Source of the DNA: Gp6-AA40 sp035293405
GTDB lineage: Bacteria > Acidobacteriota > Vicinamibacteria > Vicinamibacterales > UBA2999
Assembly (NCBI GenBank): GCA_035293405.1
Contig: DATDOE010000090.1
Location: 62,001 to 126,000, forward strand
Length of the DNA stretch: 64,000 nt
Reading direction: 5' to 3'
Part shown: piece by piece, positions 31,734 to 42,731 of the stretch
How positions within the stretch are numbered: position 1 is the stretch's first letter
Layout: each line of letters begins with the position of its first letter
Position numbers and translations under genes: made by a program
Notes under the pieces: model-generated
What the model was told of the DNA's origin: nothing
The model's input: the letters and a program-made list of their open reading frames with translations, nothing else
Database searches by the model: none

Positions 31734-32429
31734 ATGGAGTGGCTGTCCCAGTCTCGACCCTACGGTGGCTATGCGGATCGCCGCGAAGCAGGCGCCGCAC
31801 TCGCTGATCGTCTCAAACAGTTCGCCAACAAGGACGACATCCTGGTCCTGGCGTTGCCTCGTGGAGGTGTGCCAGTCGGCTATGAGGTGGCCCGAGCATT
31901 GGGCGCCCAGCTCGACGTGTTCGTCGTGCGAAAGCTTGGCCTGCCTGATCACCCCGAGCTCGCGATGGGCGCTATTGCGAGTGGCGATGTCCGGGTCATG
32001 AACGAGGATGTCCTCGCATCGTATCCAGTGTCGCAGGCTGCGATCGAGGCCGTGATCCGCGCCGAACGGCTGGAGCTGGAACGCCGCGAACGCGAATATC
32101 GTGACGGCTGGCCGCTGGTGCCGATTGCCGGACGCACCGTCATTCTGGTGGACGACGGGCTGGCGACCGGTTCGACGATGCGAGCGGCGGTCCTCGCTGT
32201 TCGACGACTGCAGCCAGCACGCGTTGTCGTCGCCGTGCCGGTAGGCGCGTGGCAGACATGCCAGGCGCTTCGGGAGGTCGCCGACGAGGTCGTCTGCGCG
32301 TTCACCCCTGAGCCGCTCAGAGCGGTCGGACTCTGGTACGCCGACTTTTCGCAGACAACGGACGCCGAAGTCCGACAGCTCCTGTCGCGCGCGAACGCCG
32401 GCGCGACCACAACCACACGGAGCACGTGA
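31734..32429 (+). CDS. Phosphoribosyltransferase-domain protein
   Basis: 231 residues. LALPRGGVPVGYEVARALGA, FVVRKLGLPDHPELAMGA and the PRPP loop TVILVDDGLATGST define the fold. It is closest to the paralogue at 41376. It is the first gene of an operon and its stop shares a base with the next start (TGATG). In M. tuberculosis Rv2030c the same two domains, phosphoribosyltransferase then erythromycin-esterase-like, are fused in one protein. The start is unusual, as the ATG lies only about 5 nt from the predicted transcription start. Confidence 0.85.
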   Translation: MEWLSQSRPYGGYADRREAGAALADRLKQFANKDDILVLALPRGGVPVGYEVARALGAQLDVFVVRKLGLPDHPELAMGAIASGDVRVMNEDVLASYPVSQAAIEAVIRAERLELERREREYRDGWPLVPIAGRTVILVDDGLATGSTMRAAVLAVRRLQPARVVVAVPVGAWQTCQALREVADEVVCAFTPEPLRAVGLWYADFSQTTDAEVRQLLSRANAGATTTTRST

Positions 32430-33757
32430 TGCGGGACGCCGACATCGTCACTATCGTGCGCCAGCAAGCGATTCGCCTGGATCTCGAGACGGCGGCACAA
32501 CCTCTGCTCGACGCGATCGATCCGCGAGTCACGTTGGTGCTGATTGGCGAGGCGACTCACGGCACCCGCGACTTCTACCGGATTCGAGCCGATCTGACCC
32601 GTGCGCTCATTCAGCACCGCGGGTTCACCTGCGTGGCCGCCGAGGCCGACTGGCCGGATGCGTACCGCGCGAACCGGTGGGTCCGGCTGTTGGGTGACGA
32701 TCAGACTGCGGAAGAATCGCTGAACGACTTCACACGGTTTCCGCGGTGGATGTGGCGGAACCGCGAGGTCGTGCGCTTCCTGCGCTGGCTCCATGCCGAG
32801 AATGCGGACCGATCTCCGGATACGCGTGTCGGCTTCTACGGACTCGATCTATACAGCCTCCATCGATCGATGGCGCGTGTCATCGAGTACCTGGACACGG
32901 TCGATCCACCGGCGGCTGCGCGGGCGCGTCGCGGCTACGCCTGCTTCGATGTCTTCGGAGACGATGTGCAGCTGTACGGGTACGCAGCGAGCCTCAGTCT
33001 CGAACGCTCGTGTGAGGACGACGTCGTCGAACAACTGGTGACGCTGAGGCAGCGAGCTGCCGAGTACGCGGCGCGCGATGGCCACATTGCCGCGGACGAG
33101 TACTTCGCGGCGGAGCAAAACGCCCGCGTGGTCAGCGACGCGGAGGCCTACTACCGCGCGATGTTTCGCGGAGGTGCCGCGTCCTGGAACCTGCGTGACC
33201 GCCACATGATGGCGACGCTGGACGCCTTGTTCGAGCATGCGGCGCGCCAGGGTCGACCCGCTCGAGCCGTCGTGTGGGCGCACAACTCACATCTTGGAGA
33301 TGCGCGCGCGACCGGCCTGGCGACGCGTGGTGAATTGAATCTTGGCCAGCTCGCTCGTGAACAGTTCGGCGATGCGTGTTGCGCGATCGGCATGACCACA
33401 CACGATGGCGAGGTCACTGCCGCACACGAGTGGGAGGAGCCTGCGGCTCTCCGGATTGTCCAGCCTTCACTGCCAGGAAGCTACGAGCGCCTGTTTCACG
33501 ATACGCGGTTGGGTGCGTTCATGCTGCCGCTCTCAACGTCCGACCTGGCACGGGCCCTCGCTGGTCCACGGCTCGAACGTGCCATCGGCGTGCTGTACCG
33601 ACCCGAGACCGAGCGCGCCAGCCATTACTTCTCCGCGCGACTTCCCGAACAGTTCGACATGCTCGTCCACGTCGACCGCACGCGCGCTCTGGAGCCGCTC
33701 GAGAAGTGGGCCCGCCACGAGGTCGATTTACCAGAGACCTACCCCACAGGAGTCTGA
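32429..33757 (+). CDS. Erythromycin-esterase-family protein
   Basis: 442 residues. Conserved acidic and His residues of the family are visible in LVLIGEATHGTRDFYRIRADL, VAAEADWPDAYRANRWVR, GFYGLDLYSLHRSM and VVWAHNSHLGDAR. Members near phosphoribosyltransferases are not known to act on macrolides; the substrate is unknown. ATG 32429 overlaps the stop of the preceding gene. The hydrolase gene begins one base after its stop. Confidence 0.85.
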   Translation: MRDADIVTIVRQQAIRLDLETAAQPLLDAIDPRVTLVLIGEATHGTRDFYRIRADLTRALIQHRGFTCVAAEADWPDAYRANRWVRLLGDDQTAEESLNDFTRFPRWMWRNREVVRFLRWLHAENADRSPDTRVGFYGLDLYSLHRSMARVIEYLDTVDPPAAARARRGYACFDVFGDDVQLYGYAASLSLERSCEDDVVEQLVTLRQRAAEYAARDGHIAADEYFAAEQNARVVSDAEAYYRAMFRGGAASWNLRDRHMMATLDALFEHAARQGRPARAVVWAHNSHLGDARATGLATRGELNLGQLAREQFGDACCAIGMTTHDGEVTAAHEWEEPAALRIVQPSLPGSYERLFHDTRLGAFMLPLSTSDLARALAGPRLERAIGVLYRPETERASHYFSARLPEQFDMLVHVDRTRALEPLEKWARHEVDLPETYPTGV

Positions 33758-33758
33758 C

Positions 33759-34433
33759 ATGCGAGGGCAGACGACGACTCACGCCAGGCCCGTGCAGATT
33801 CGGGCCGGAGCAGCGCTCCTCGATGGCGACCTCGCGATACCGGAACGAGCCTTGGGGCTGGTGGTGTTTGCACACGGCAGCGGAAGCAGCCGATTCAGCA
33901 CACGCAACCGCGCCGTGGCGCAGACGCTCGAGGACGGTGGGTTCGCCACGTTGCTGCTGGACCTGCTGACGCGCCAGGAGGAGACGATCGATCTTCGCAC
34001 GCGCGAGTACCGGTTCGACATCGATCGGCTGGGTCATCGCGTGGTGGCAGCCATCGATTGGGCCAGCGGCGAGCTCGACATCTCTGAGCTGCCGATCGCG
34101 GTGTTTGGGGCGAGCACAGGAGCAGCGGCAGCGCTGATTGCCGCAGCCGAGCGTCCGAGCGCCGTGCGGGCGGTCATTTCGCGCGGTGGTCGCCCCGATC
34201 TTGCCGGCGACACGTTGCCACGAGTACAGGCGCCGACGCTCCTCATCGTGGGCGGTGCAGACGATGTCGTGATCGAGCTGAATCGACAAGCCATGCGAGG
34301 GATGCACGCGCCCGTCTCGCTCGAGATCGTCCCTGGCGCTACTCACGTGTTCGAGGAGCCAGGCACCCTCGAAGAGGTCTCGCGGCTGGCCCTGGCGTGG
34401 TGCCGTCGCTACTTGCGGAGGTCGCGCCCATGA
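33759..34433 (+). CDS. Dienelactone-hydrolase-like alpha/beta hydrolase
   Basis: 224 residues. The oxyanion region VVFAHGSGSSRFSTRN, a nucleophile elbow-like GASTGAAAALIAAA (Ser in ASTGA), TLLIVGGADD (acid) and GATHVFEEPG (His) form a plausible catalytic set. It is paralogous to the partial gene at 1-176. ATG 33759 follows ACAGGAG. The order phosphoribosyltransferase-esterase-hydrolase recalls DosR-regulon proteins Rv2030c and Rv0571c. Confidence 0.85.
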   Translation: MRGQTTTHARPVQIRAGAALLDGDLAIPERALGLVVFAHGSGSSRFSTRNRAVAQTLEDGGFATLLLDLLTRQEETIDLRTREYRFDIDRLGHRVVAAIDWASGELDISELPIAVFGASTGAAAALIAAAERPSAVRAVISRGGRPDLAGDTLPRVQAPTLLIVGGADDVVIELNRQAMRGMHAPVSLEIVPGATHVFEEPGTLEEVSRLALAWCRRYLRRSRP

Positions 34434-34831
34434 CGGTTCGAGATGTGCCACGGTCCGGCTGGTGCTCGTTCCTCGAGCGATTCAGCCGCGCGCATCGCGG
34501 GTGGCTGGCGACGATCCACGGGATCGAAAGAGGAGTGGCCGTGACGCGCGTTCCGTCTGAGGCAATCAAGGCCATAGCGCTCGAGCAACACGTTCCCGAT
34601 GCCATCGTGCGACTAACCTTCCTCAACGGGGTGTCGCTCTGTGCTCCCAGGCCTTCTGCGGTACGCGTCCAGGAGACCAAGGACGGTGCGGAGTGCGCAC
34701 TTGAAGTCGATACGGCGGAGGGAGCCTTCATTCGTCTCGCCTTTCGCGCCACAGCCCTGCCAGAGCAGCTCGATGGGATCGCGCCGGCCGAGATGGCTGC
34801 CGAGGCCTCGACCACTCACCAGAACGTTTGA
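34430..34831 (+). CDS. DUF5335-like small protein
   Basis: 133 residues. The opening DVPRSGWCSFLERFSRAHRGWL followed by ALEQHVPDAIVRLTFLNG resembles the DUF5335 family found in similar gene neighbourhoods; I am not certain of the family. No signal peptide. It overlaps the hydrolase stop (ATGA) and is separated by 14 bp from the acetyl-CoA synthetase gene. The function is unknown. Confidence 0.65.
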   Translation: MTVRDVPRSGWCSFLERFSRAHRGWLATIHGIERGVAVTRVPSEAIKAIALEQHVPDAIVRLTFLNGVSLCAPRPSAVRVQETKDGAECALEVDTAEGAFIRLAFRATALPEQLDGIAPAEMAAEASTTHQNV

Positions 34832-34845
34832 CGCGAGGTCCACTG

Positions 34846-36647
<1,802 letters not shown>

Positions 36648-36651
<4 letters not shown>

Positions 36652-37649
36652 CTGACAGGCTCGATCCGGGACGCGCACGACACCTCCTGCGGGAGATGCT
36701 CCGCATCCGGCGCTTCGAGGAGAAGTGCGCGGAGTTGTACAGCGCGGGCAAGATACGCGGGTTCCTGCATCTGTACATCGGCGAGGAGGCGGTTGCTGTC
36801 GGTGTCATGCAAGCGCTGGAGCCTGGGGACGCGATTGTGGCCACCTACCGCGAGCACGGCCATGCGCTGGCGAGAGGCATCAGCGCCAATGCGCTCATGG
36901 CCGAGATGTTCGGCAAGCAGGAAGGGTGCAGTCGTGGTCGTGGCGGCTCGATGCACGTGTTCGACGCGGCCACACGTTTCTATGGCGGGAACGCGATCGT
37001 CGCCGGTGGGCTCCCAGTCGCGGTTGGCCTTGCGCTTGCGGACACATACCTTGGCAGGACGCGTGTCACGGCCTGCTTCTTTGGCGACGGCGCTGTCGCT
37101 GAAGGCGAGTTTCATGAATCGATGAATCTGGCCGCGCTGTGGAAACTGCCCGTCCTTTTCCTGTGTGAGAACAACTTGTACGCGATGGGCACGCGCATCG
37201 ATCGCGCGCTGTCGCAAACCGAACTGGCCGCGAGGGCCCGCACGTACGGAATGGCCGCCGAGTCCGTTGACGGCATGGACGTCGTCGCCATTGAACGCGC
37301 GGCTCGCCAGGCGATCGAGGCGGTGAGAGGCGGCAATGGGCCGTTCTTCCTCGAGTGTCGCACGTATCGCTTTCGTGCACACTCGATGTTCGACGCCGAG
37401 CTCTATCGCGACAAAGCCGAGGTCGACGAGTGGAAGCAGCGCGACCCGATTGCAGTCTTGCGGACACTGCTCGAGTCCGCAGCGGTGCTCGATGACGCCG
37501 CGTTCGCGCAACTTGACGCGCAGGTGCAGCAGGAGATCGCGCATGCCGCCGAATTCGCCGAAGCAGGCTCGTGGGAACCGATCGAGCAGCTCACCCGTGA
37601 TGTGTACACGCCGCGTCAGGAGGTGACGAGTGGTACCCCAGCCAGGTAG
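36648..37649 (+). CDS. pdhA: Pyruvate (or acetoin) dehydrogenase E1 component, alpha subunit
   Basis: 333 residues. Thiamine-diphosphate enzyme half: GFLHLYIGEEAVAVGVM, YREHGHALARGI, SRGRGGSMHVFD, and the ThDP motif GDGAVAEGEFHESMNLAALW-KLP with ENN following. It acts with the beta subunit and the E2 gene downstream. Acetoin dehydrogenase (AcoA) is an alternative, as sequence alone does not separate them. The start overlaps the acsA stop. Confidence 0.85.
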
Positions 37650-38634
37650 GCGAATCACGTACCGCGACGCGCTGCGCGAGGCGATCCGCGACGCCCTCCA
37701 GCGGGATCCGCGCGTGTTCCTGATGGGTGAGGACGTGGGGCGTTATGGGGGTGCGTACGCGGTGAGCAAGGGACTCCTGGCGGAGTTCGGTCCCGAGCGG
37801 ATACGCGATACGCCGCTCTCCGAATCGACGTTCGTCGGCGCCGGCATCGGCGCAGCGCTCGGCGGCGCGCGGCCGATCGTCGAAGTCATGACGGTGAACT
37901 TCAGCCTGCTGGCGCTCGATCAAATCGTCAACAACGCCGCGACGATTCGCCATATGTCGGGCGGTCAGTTCAGTGTTCCGCTCGTCATCCGCATGGCGAC
38001 TGGCGCGGGACGGCAGCTCGCGGCCCAGCACGCGCACAGCCTCGAAGGCTGGTTCGCGCACGTGCCGGGCCTTCGCATCGTCACCCCGGCAACGCTCGAA
38101 GACGCGCGCGGGATGTTGTGGACTGCCATCGAGGATCCCGATCCCGTGCTGATCTTCGAGCACCAGACACTCTACAACATGGAGGGTGAGCTGCCGGTCG
38201 ACGCGGGTCCTGTAGACATCGATCGCGCTGTCGTCAGAAGGTCTGGGCGGGATGTCACACTCGTCACGTACGGTGGCACACTGTTCAAGACCCTGGCAGC
38301 AGCGGAGACGCTCGCGACCCAGAACGTCGACGCCGAGGTGATCGATCTGAGAACGCTGCGTCCCTTGGACATGAACACGGTGCTCGCGTCGGTGCGCAAG
38401 ACCCGGCGGGTGGTCGTTATCGATGAGGGGTGGCGAAGTGGCAGCCTCTCCGCCGAGATCCTCGCGCGGATTGCCGAATCTGCCTTTTACGATCTCGACG
38501 CGCCCGTCAGTCGTGTCTGCTCGGCCGAAGTGCCAATGCCCTACCCAAAGCATCTCGAGGACGCCGCGGTCCCGCAACCGGCCGCGATCGTCGAGGCCGT
38601 TCGGGCGCTCCTGCCTGTCGGCGTCTCCTCATGA
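37630..38634 (+). CDS. pdhB: Pyruvate (or acetoin) dehydrogenase E1 component, beta subunit
   Basis: 334 residues. FLMGEDVGRYGGAYAVSKGL, RIRDTPLSESTFVGAGIGAA, RPIVEVMTVNFSLLALDQI and HSLEGWFAHVPGLRIVTPA are the expected transketolase-like motifs. GTG 37630 lies 20 bases inside the alpha gene behind GGAGGTGACGA, so translation is coupled. It ends inside the E2 start codon. Confidence 0.9.
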   Translation: MVPQPGRRITYRDALREAIRDALQRDPRVFLMGEDVGRYGGAYAVSKGLLAEFGPERIRDTPLSESTFVGAGIGAALGGARPIVEVMTVNFSLLALDQIVNNAATIRHMSGGQFSVPLVIRMATGAGRQLAAQHAHSLEGWFAHVPGLRIVTPATLEDARGMLWTAIEDPDPVLIFEHQTLYNMEGELPVDAGPVDIDRAVVRRSGRDVTLVTYGGTLFKTLAAAETLATQNVDAEVIDLRTLRPLDMNTVLASVRKTRRVVVIDEGWRSGSLSAEILARIAESAFYDLDAPVSRVCSAEVPMPYPKHLEDAAVPQPAAIVEAVRALLPVGVSS

Positions 38635-39779
38635 TTGAGTTCCGAATGCCAGCGCTCGGCGCTGACATGGAGGCCGGTACGCTCGTCGAGTGGCTCAAGA
38701 AGCCGGGCGATACCGTCGCCCGCGGCGACATCATCGCCGTCGTCGACACGGAGAAGGGTGCGATCGAGATCGAGGTGTTCGACGACGGCGTGATCGATCG
38801 AACGGTGGTCGAACCGGGTGCGAAAGTACCGGTCGGGACCGTGCTCGCCGTGATTCGCGTGCCGGGAGAAGCGCCTGGCACGCCTGAATCAGCGGCAGCA
38901 CCGGCAGCGCCTACGGCTCAGCCCGTCGCGCCTGCCCGGCCGAGCGTCAGTGAAGGCGGATCGACGCGTGTGCGCGTCTCGCCCGCGGCGCGGAAACGAG
39001 CTGAGGAACTCCACGTCGACGTGAGCTCAGTCGAAGGGCGTGGGCCCGATGGCTCTATCACCGCCGCTGACGTAGAGCGTGCCGCGGCGCAACGGCCAGT
39101 CACACCCACCGATCGCGTCACGGGTCTGCGGAGCGCCATTGGCGCTGCAATGGCCCGCGCGAAGCGCGAGATTCCCCACCTGTACTTGTCGACGACCATC
39201 GACCTGACGCGCTCGCTGGCGTGGCTCACGGCCGAAAATCAGCGCCGACCGGTAACCGAGCGACTGCTCCCCGTCACGTTGTTCATCAAGGCAGTTGCGC
39301 GAGCCTGCGTCGAGGTGCCGGCCCTGAACGGCTTCTGGACCGATCGCGGCTTCGCCTCCGGGCCAGGTGTGCACGTTGGCTGTGCTATCGCACTTCGTGG
39401 AGGCGGTCTCGTGGCTCCAGCGCTTCATGACGTTGACCACACAGCGCTCGACGTGCTCGCGAAAGAGTTCGCCGACCTGGTCAAACGGGCCCGAGCGGGC
39501 GGTTTACGCAGCTCCGAGATGAGCGCTGCGACGATCACGGTGACGAACCTCGGAGATCTGGGTGTGGAGTCGGCCTACGCGATCATCTATCCCCCGCAGG
39601 TGGCTATCGTCGGGTTTGGACGGATTGTCGAACGACCGTGGGTGGTCGATGGACGAATCGAGCCGAGGTCGGTCATCTCGGTTAGCGTGTCCGCGGATCA
39701 TCGAGCGACGGACGGTCGCGAGGCGGGGCTGTTCCTGGCGTCGATTGATCGAGCCTTGCAGGCACCGGAGTCGCTGTGA
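38631..39779 (+). CDS. pdhC: Dihydrolipoamide acyltransferase (E2)
   Basis: 382 residues. One lipoyl domain (VDTEKGAIEIEVFDDG, with the modified Lys in EKG), a Pro/Ala-rich linker, a peripheral-subunit-binding domain (RVSPAARKRAEELHVDVSSV) and the catalytic domain ending in SADHRATDGREAGLFL (His and Asp of the DHxxxDG motif). It moves the acetyl group from E1 to CoA. No E3 gene lies nearby, so a shared dihydrolipoamide dehydrogenase is needed. ATG 38631 overlaps the E1 beta stop. Confidence 0.9.
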   Translation: MIEFRMPALGADMEAGTLVEWLKKPGDTVARGDIIAVVDTEKGAIEIEVFDDGVIDRTVVEPGAKVPVGTVLAVIRVPGEAPGTPESAAAPAAPTAQPVAPARPSVSEGGSTRVRVSPAARKRAEELHVDVSSVEGRGPDGSITAADVERAAAQRPVTPTDRVTGLRSAIGAAMARAKREIPHLYLSTTIDLTRSLAWLTAENQRRPVTERLLPVTLFIKAVARACVEVPALNGFWTDRGFASGPGVHVGCAIALRGGGLVAPALHDVDHTALDVLAKEFADLVKRARAGGLRSSEMSAATITVTNLGDLGVESAYAIIYPPQVAIVGFGRIVERPWVVDGRIEPRSVISVSVSADHRATDGREAGLFLASIDRALQAPESL

Positions 39780-40027
39780 CGCGCGAGGCGATTCGCGAGG
39801 CCGTGATGAGGGCGCTGACGAGCGTGGCGCCGGAGATTGATCCCTCGTCCCTCAGCCCCGAGGAACCGTTCCGGCAGGAGTTCGACCTCGATTCCATGGA
39901 CTTCCTCAATTTCGTTATTGCGCTACACGCGAGCCTCAACGTTGATGTGCCGGAGGCCGATTACTCGAAGCTGGCGACGCTGAATGGGGCTGTGGATTAC
40001 CTGGCACACCGGCTGGGTGCTTCCTGA
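39776..40027 (+). CDS. Acyl carrier protein at the end of the dehydrogenase operon
   Basis: 83 residues, typical ACP length. DLDSMDFLNFVIALHASLN holds the phosphopantetheine serine (DSM). GTG 39776 overlaps the E2 stop. An ACP in this position is unusual; it might serve lipoate synthesis for E2 or take an acyl group for the lipid ligases. That is inference. Confidence 0.85.
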   Translation: MTREAIREAVMRALTSVAPEIDPSSLSPEEPFRQEFDLDSMDFLNFVIALHASLNVDVPEADYSKLATLNGAVDYLAHRLGAS

Positions 40028-40079
40028 GCGTTCGTCGTCACGCGTCGACTCCGATACCGTCGCCACCCGCCCACCGGTA

Positions 40080-40115
40080 GCGAATATTCTCGCCACCGGT
40101 ACGAAATTCATTCGC
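40080..40115. promoter_or_regulatory. Tandem palindromic enhancer (UAS)
   Basis: GCGAATATTCTCGC (40080) and ACGAAATTCATTCGC (40101) start 21 bp apart. The nearer centre is about 70 bp from the GG at 40178. Confidence 0.7.
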
Positions 40116-40176
40116 TGACCGACGCATTCGCGAAGACTGAGCCGGCGGTTGTGGCCATCCTTCCCTGCGCATCGCG

Positions 40177-40192
40177 AGGCACGACAGTTGCT
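40177..40192 (+). promoter_or_regulatory. Sigma-54 promoter of the serine hydrolase gene
   Basis: AGGCACG-ACAG-TTGCT, GG at 40178-40179 and GC at 40190-40191. Predicted +1 near 40203, about 5 nt before ATG 40208. Confidence 0.85.
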
Positions 40193-40207
40193 CATGCGAA
40201 GAGCAGG

Positions 40208-41413
40208 ATGTTCGTCACCACACCGAATCGCGTTGCTGTTCACGGGCACGTCAGCCCTGGCTTTGCGGTGGTGCGCGAAGCATTTGCCGACAACTTCACC
40301 CGACGCCGGGAGTTGGGCGGCGCCTGCTGCGCCTACCGCCACGGCGTGAAGGTCGTCGACATCTGGGGCGGCATCCGCAACAAGCGCACGCGCGAGCCCT
40401 GGCAGCCCGACACGATGGTGGTCGTTCACTCGGCCACCAAGGGGCTGGCGGCGATGACCCTCGCCCTCGCCCACTCCCATGGCTGGCTCGAGTACGAGGA
40501 GCGGGTGGTCCGGTACTGGCCCGAGTTCGCGCAACACGGGAAAGAGAAGATCACCGTCCGTCAATTGCTCGCCCACCAGGCGGGGCTGTTTGCGTTCGAC
40601 GAACCCGTCGACCGGAGCGTAGTCGCCGACTTGGATCGCCTCGCAGTCGTGCTCGCCCGGCAGAAACCGGCGTGGGAGCCCGGAACGCGTCAGGCCTATC
40701 ACGCGCTGACCCTCGGTTTCTACGAAGGCGAGTTGCTGCGTCGAGTCGACCCGCGGCATCGCAGCCTCGGGCAGTTCTTCCAGGACGAGATCGCGGCGCC
40801 GCTCGGAGAGGACGTCTATATCCGCCTGCCAGAGGAAATCCCCAACTCCCGCTTGGCCACGCTGTCGCCGCCGACGGCCCTCCGCATGCTGACCGGATTT
40901 CCGCTGCGATTCACACTCGAAAGCATGAATCGTCATTCGAACATCTACCGGGCGCTGATGACGAACCCGGGCGCCGCGGTCTACCAGGACAAGGAACGGA
41001 TCTACGCGCGCAATCTGGAAGTGCCGTCTGGTGGCGGCGTCGGCACCGCGAGGGGCATCGCGCACGCCTACAGCGTCTTCGCGACTGGCGGAGAGGCGCT
41101 GGGGCTGCGTCAGGAGACGCGGAACCTGTTGGCCGCCCCCCCGATTGCTCCGACCTGCGGGTTCTACGACGAATGCATGAAAGCCGAGGGCATCCAGTTC
41201 TCGCTCGGATTCATGAAGGCGACCCCCGACTGGCACTTCGGCGGCGCTCGCTCGTTCGGATCCCCTGGTGCCGGCGGATCGCTGGGCTTTGCGGATCCCG
41301 AATCCGGCGTCGGTTACGCATACGTGACGAGCCAGATGGGAACGGCACTGATGGGCGACCCGAGAGATGTGGCGCTCAGAGATGCGCTCTACTCCGCTTG
41401 CCGGCGCTCGTAA
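40208..41413 (+). CDS. Beta-lactamase-fold serine hydrolase (EstB/class C-like)
   Basis: 401 residues. The S-x-x-K motif is in VVHSATKGLAAM (Ser and Lys), the Y-x-N-like motif in AYHALTLGFYEGELLR, and an H/G-rich motif in FGSPGAGGSLGFADP. No signal peptide, so a cytoplasmic esterase is more likely than a true beta-lactamase. ATG 40208 is preferred because the promoter lies just before it; a GTG at 40151 would be upstream of the transcription start. The 3' end overlaps the convergent phosphoribosyltransferase gene by 38 bases. Confidence 0.85.
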   Translation: MFVTTPNRVAVHGHVSPGFAVVREAFADNFTRRRELGGACCAYRHGVKVVDIWGGIRNKRTREPWQPDTMVVVHSATKGLAAMTLALAHSHGWLEYEERVVRYWPEFAQHGKEKITVRQLLAHQAGLFAFDEPVDRSVVADLDRLAVVLARQKPAWEPGTRQAYHALTLGFYEGELLRRVDPRHRSLGQFFQDEIAAPLGEDVYIRLPEEIPNSRLATLSPPTALRMLTGFPLRFTLESMNRHSNIYRALMTNPGAAVYQDKERIYARNLEVPSGGGVGTARGIAHAYSVFATGGEALGLRQETRNLLAAPPIAPTCGFYDECMKAEGIQFSLGFMKATPDWHFGGARSFGSPGAGGSLGFADPESGVGYAYVTSQMGTALMGDPRDVALRDALYSACRRS

Positions 41414-42107
41414 CGACGATGCTGGTTTCGGACGTGTCCCGTTCGGCGTTGTGCGCGGCCAGGAGCTGGCGCACTTCATCGTCGGTGGTCTGGCTGAAGT
41501 CCTCGTACCAGAGCCCGATGGCCGTAAAGTGGTTCGGCGTAGACGCGCAGACGACGTCGTCGGCAATTTCCCGAAGTGCATCGCACGTGTCGCGCGCGCC
41601 GACCGGCACGGCAACCACGATGCGAGCCGGCTGGAGCCGACGCACCGCAAGCACCGCGGCACGCATCGACGATCCGGTCGCCAGGCCCTCGTCTACGATG
41701 ATCACGACACGGCCGGCGACAGCCACGAGCGGACGATCGCCTCGATAGGCACGCTCGCGCCGTTGCAGTTCCAACAGCTCGTTGCGGGTGACAGCCTCGA
41801 GCGTCGCTCGAGGAACGCGGAACCACTTCAGGACGCCCTCGTTGAACACGTTGATGCCGCCGCTGGCCAGCGCCGCCATCGCCAGCTCGGCGTGGCCAGG
41901 CACGCCGAGCTGGCGCACGACGAACACATCGAGCGGCGCCTTCAGTGCCCTCGCCACCTCGTAGCCGACCGGTACTCCGCCGCGAGGCAGGGCGAGCACG
42001 ACGACGTCCGTGCGGCCGGCGAACTGCTGCAGGCGCGATGCGAGTACCACACCTGCAGCATGCCGGTCTCCAAACCTTCGATGGTCGCTCGATTGGTGCG
42101 TAGTCAC
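41376..42107 (-). CDS. Phosphoribosyltransferase-domain protein
   Basis: 243 residues. LALPRGGVPVGYEVARALKA, VRQLGVPGHAELAMAALASGG and the PRPP loop VVIIVDEGLATGSS. The loop has Asp-Glu where the paralogues have Asp-Asp. The frame is open to 42215, but the sigma-54 promoter at 42120-42135 makes GTG 42107 the likely start, about 2 nt from the predicted +1. It stands alone, without the esterase or hydrolase partners. Confidence 0.8.
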   Translation of the reverse strand: MTTHQSSDHRRFGDRHAAGVVLASRLQQFAGRTDVVVLALPRGGVPVGYEVARALKAPLDVFVVRQLGVPGHAELAMAALASGGINVFNEGVLKWFRVPRATLEAVTRNELLELQRRERAYRGDRPLVAVAGRVVIIVDEGLATGSSMRAAVLAVRRLQPARIVVAVPVGARDTCDALREIADDVVCASTPNHFTAIGLWYEDFSQTTDDEVRQLLAAHNAERDTSETSIVVTSAGKRSRAHL

Positions 42108-42119
42108 ACCTGCGACTGG

Positions 42120-42135
42120 TGCAATCGTGGTACCC
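42120..42135 (-). promoter_or_regulatory. Sigma-54 promoter of the third phosphoribosyltransferase gene
   Basis: Minus strand GGGTACC-ACGA-TTGCA with GG-N10-GC. Predicted +1 near 42109. Confidence 0.75.
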
Positions 42136-42240
42136 GCCACGTCAGCGCGCGGCCCGTGACGACGGCGCATCGCTGCCTGCTCTTGCAGCGATGAGATCCA
42201 CGGCCCCCTCGGCAACGCCAGTGGGACCGCTCGGAGTGCC

Positions 42241-42276
42241 GCGGACTTTTTCGCGGGCAGGGGGAAAACTTCTACG
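42241..42276. promoter_or_regulatory. Shared tandem enhancer between divergent sigma-54 promoters
   Basis: GCGGACTTTTTCGC and GGGGGAAAACTTCTAC have cores 20 bp apart. Centres are about 113 bp from the minus-strand promoter and 92 bp from the plus-strand promoter at 42359-42374. Confidence 0.65.
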
Positions 42277-42358
42277 GTATGAGCGTGATGCGTCGGCCGT
42301 TGCCGTCATCCCACGCACAGGCCACGCACCTGACGCCGTGAGCGGACCGGCGGGGACG

Positions 42359-42374
42359 CGGTACGCGAGTTGCT
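42359..42374 (+). promoter_or_regulatory. Sigma-54 promoter of the BON-PEP synthase operon
   Basis: CGGTACG-CGAG-TTGCT, GG at 42360-42361 and GC at 42372-42373. Predicted +1 near 42385, 68 nt before ATG 42453. Confidence 0.85.
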
Positions 42375-42452
42375 CACGTCAATACCGTTCGCGATCAATC
42401 GCTTCGCGCCTTCGACGCCCGCGGCAGATCGCGACCCTTGAGGACCGCAGTC

Positions 42453-42683
42453 ATGTTCATCCACACGCTGCCACGAGCGATGATTCACGGCCCGCACCTT
42501 GACGTCGGTGTGCGGCACGCGTTCCACATCGCCCGTGTGGGGATACGCGAAGGGCTCTGCGCCCTGAGCGGTCACGACTACCTCCTGAAGACGGCGGGCA
42601 ATCGGATGTTCCTCCAGTGTCCCGATTGCGGTCGCGAGACACCCGGATGGCGCGTCGGACGGACGCGGGAGATTGCTCGATGA
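42453..42683 (+). CDS. Small zinc-ribbon-like protein, unknown function
   Basis: 76 residues. The N-terminal half has no known domain (VGVRHAFHIARVGIREGLC). The C-terminal half, LSGHDYLLKTAGNRMFLQCPDCGRETPGW, carries a CPDC knuckle, with an earlier Cys and a His as possible further ligands. ATG 42453 has GAGG upstream. First gene of a four-gene operon ending in PEP synthase. Confidence 0.7.
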   Translation: MFIHTLPRAMIHGPHLDVGVRHAFHIARVGIREGLCALSGHDYLLKTAGNRMFLQCPDCGRETPGWRVGRTREIAR

Positions 42684-42731
42684 CCAGGCGCGGGGTGAGA
42701 TGCACGACCATGCTCAGCCAGGAGCCGAACC

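Noticed and set aside
32429..33757. Macrolide-resistance esterase
   Set aside because: The neighbourhood matches Rv2030c-type stress proteins; nothing ties it to macrolides.
40208..41413. Antibiotic-resistance beta-lactamase
   Set aside because: No signal peptide and a pattern closer to EstB-like esterases.
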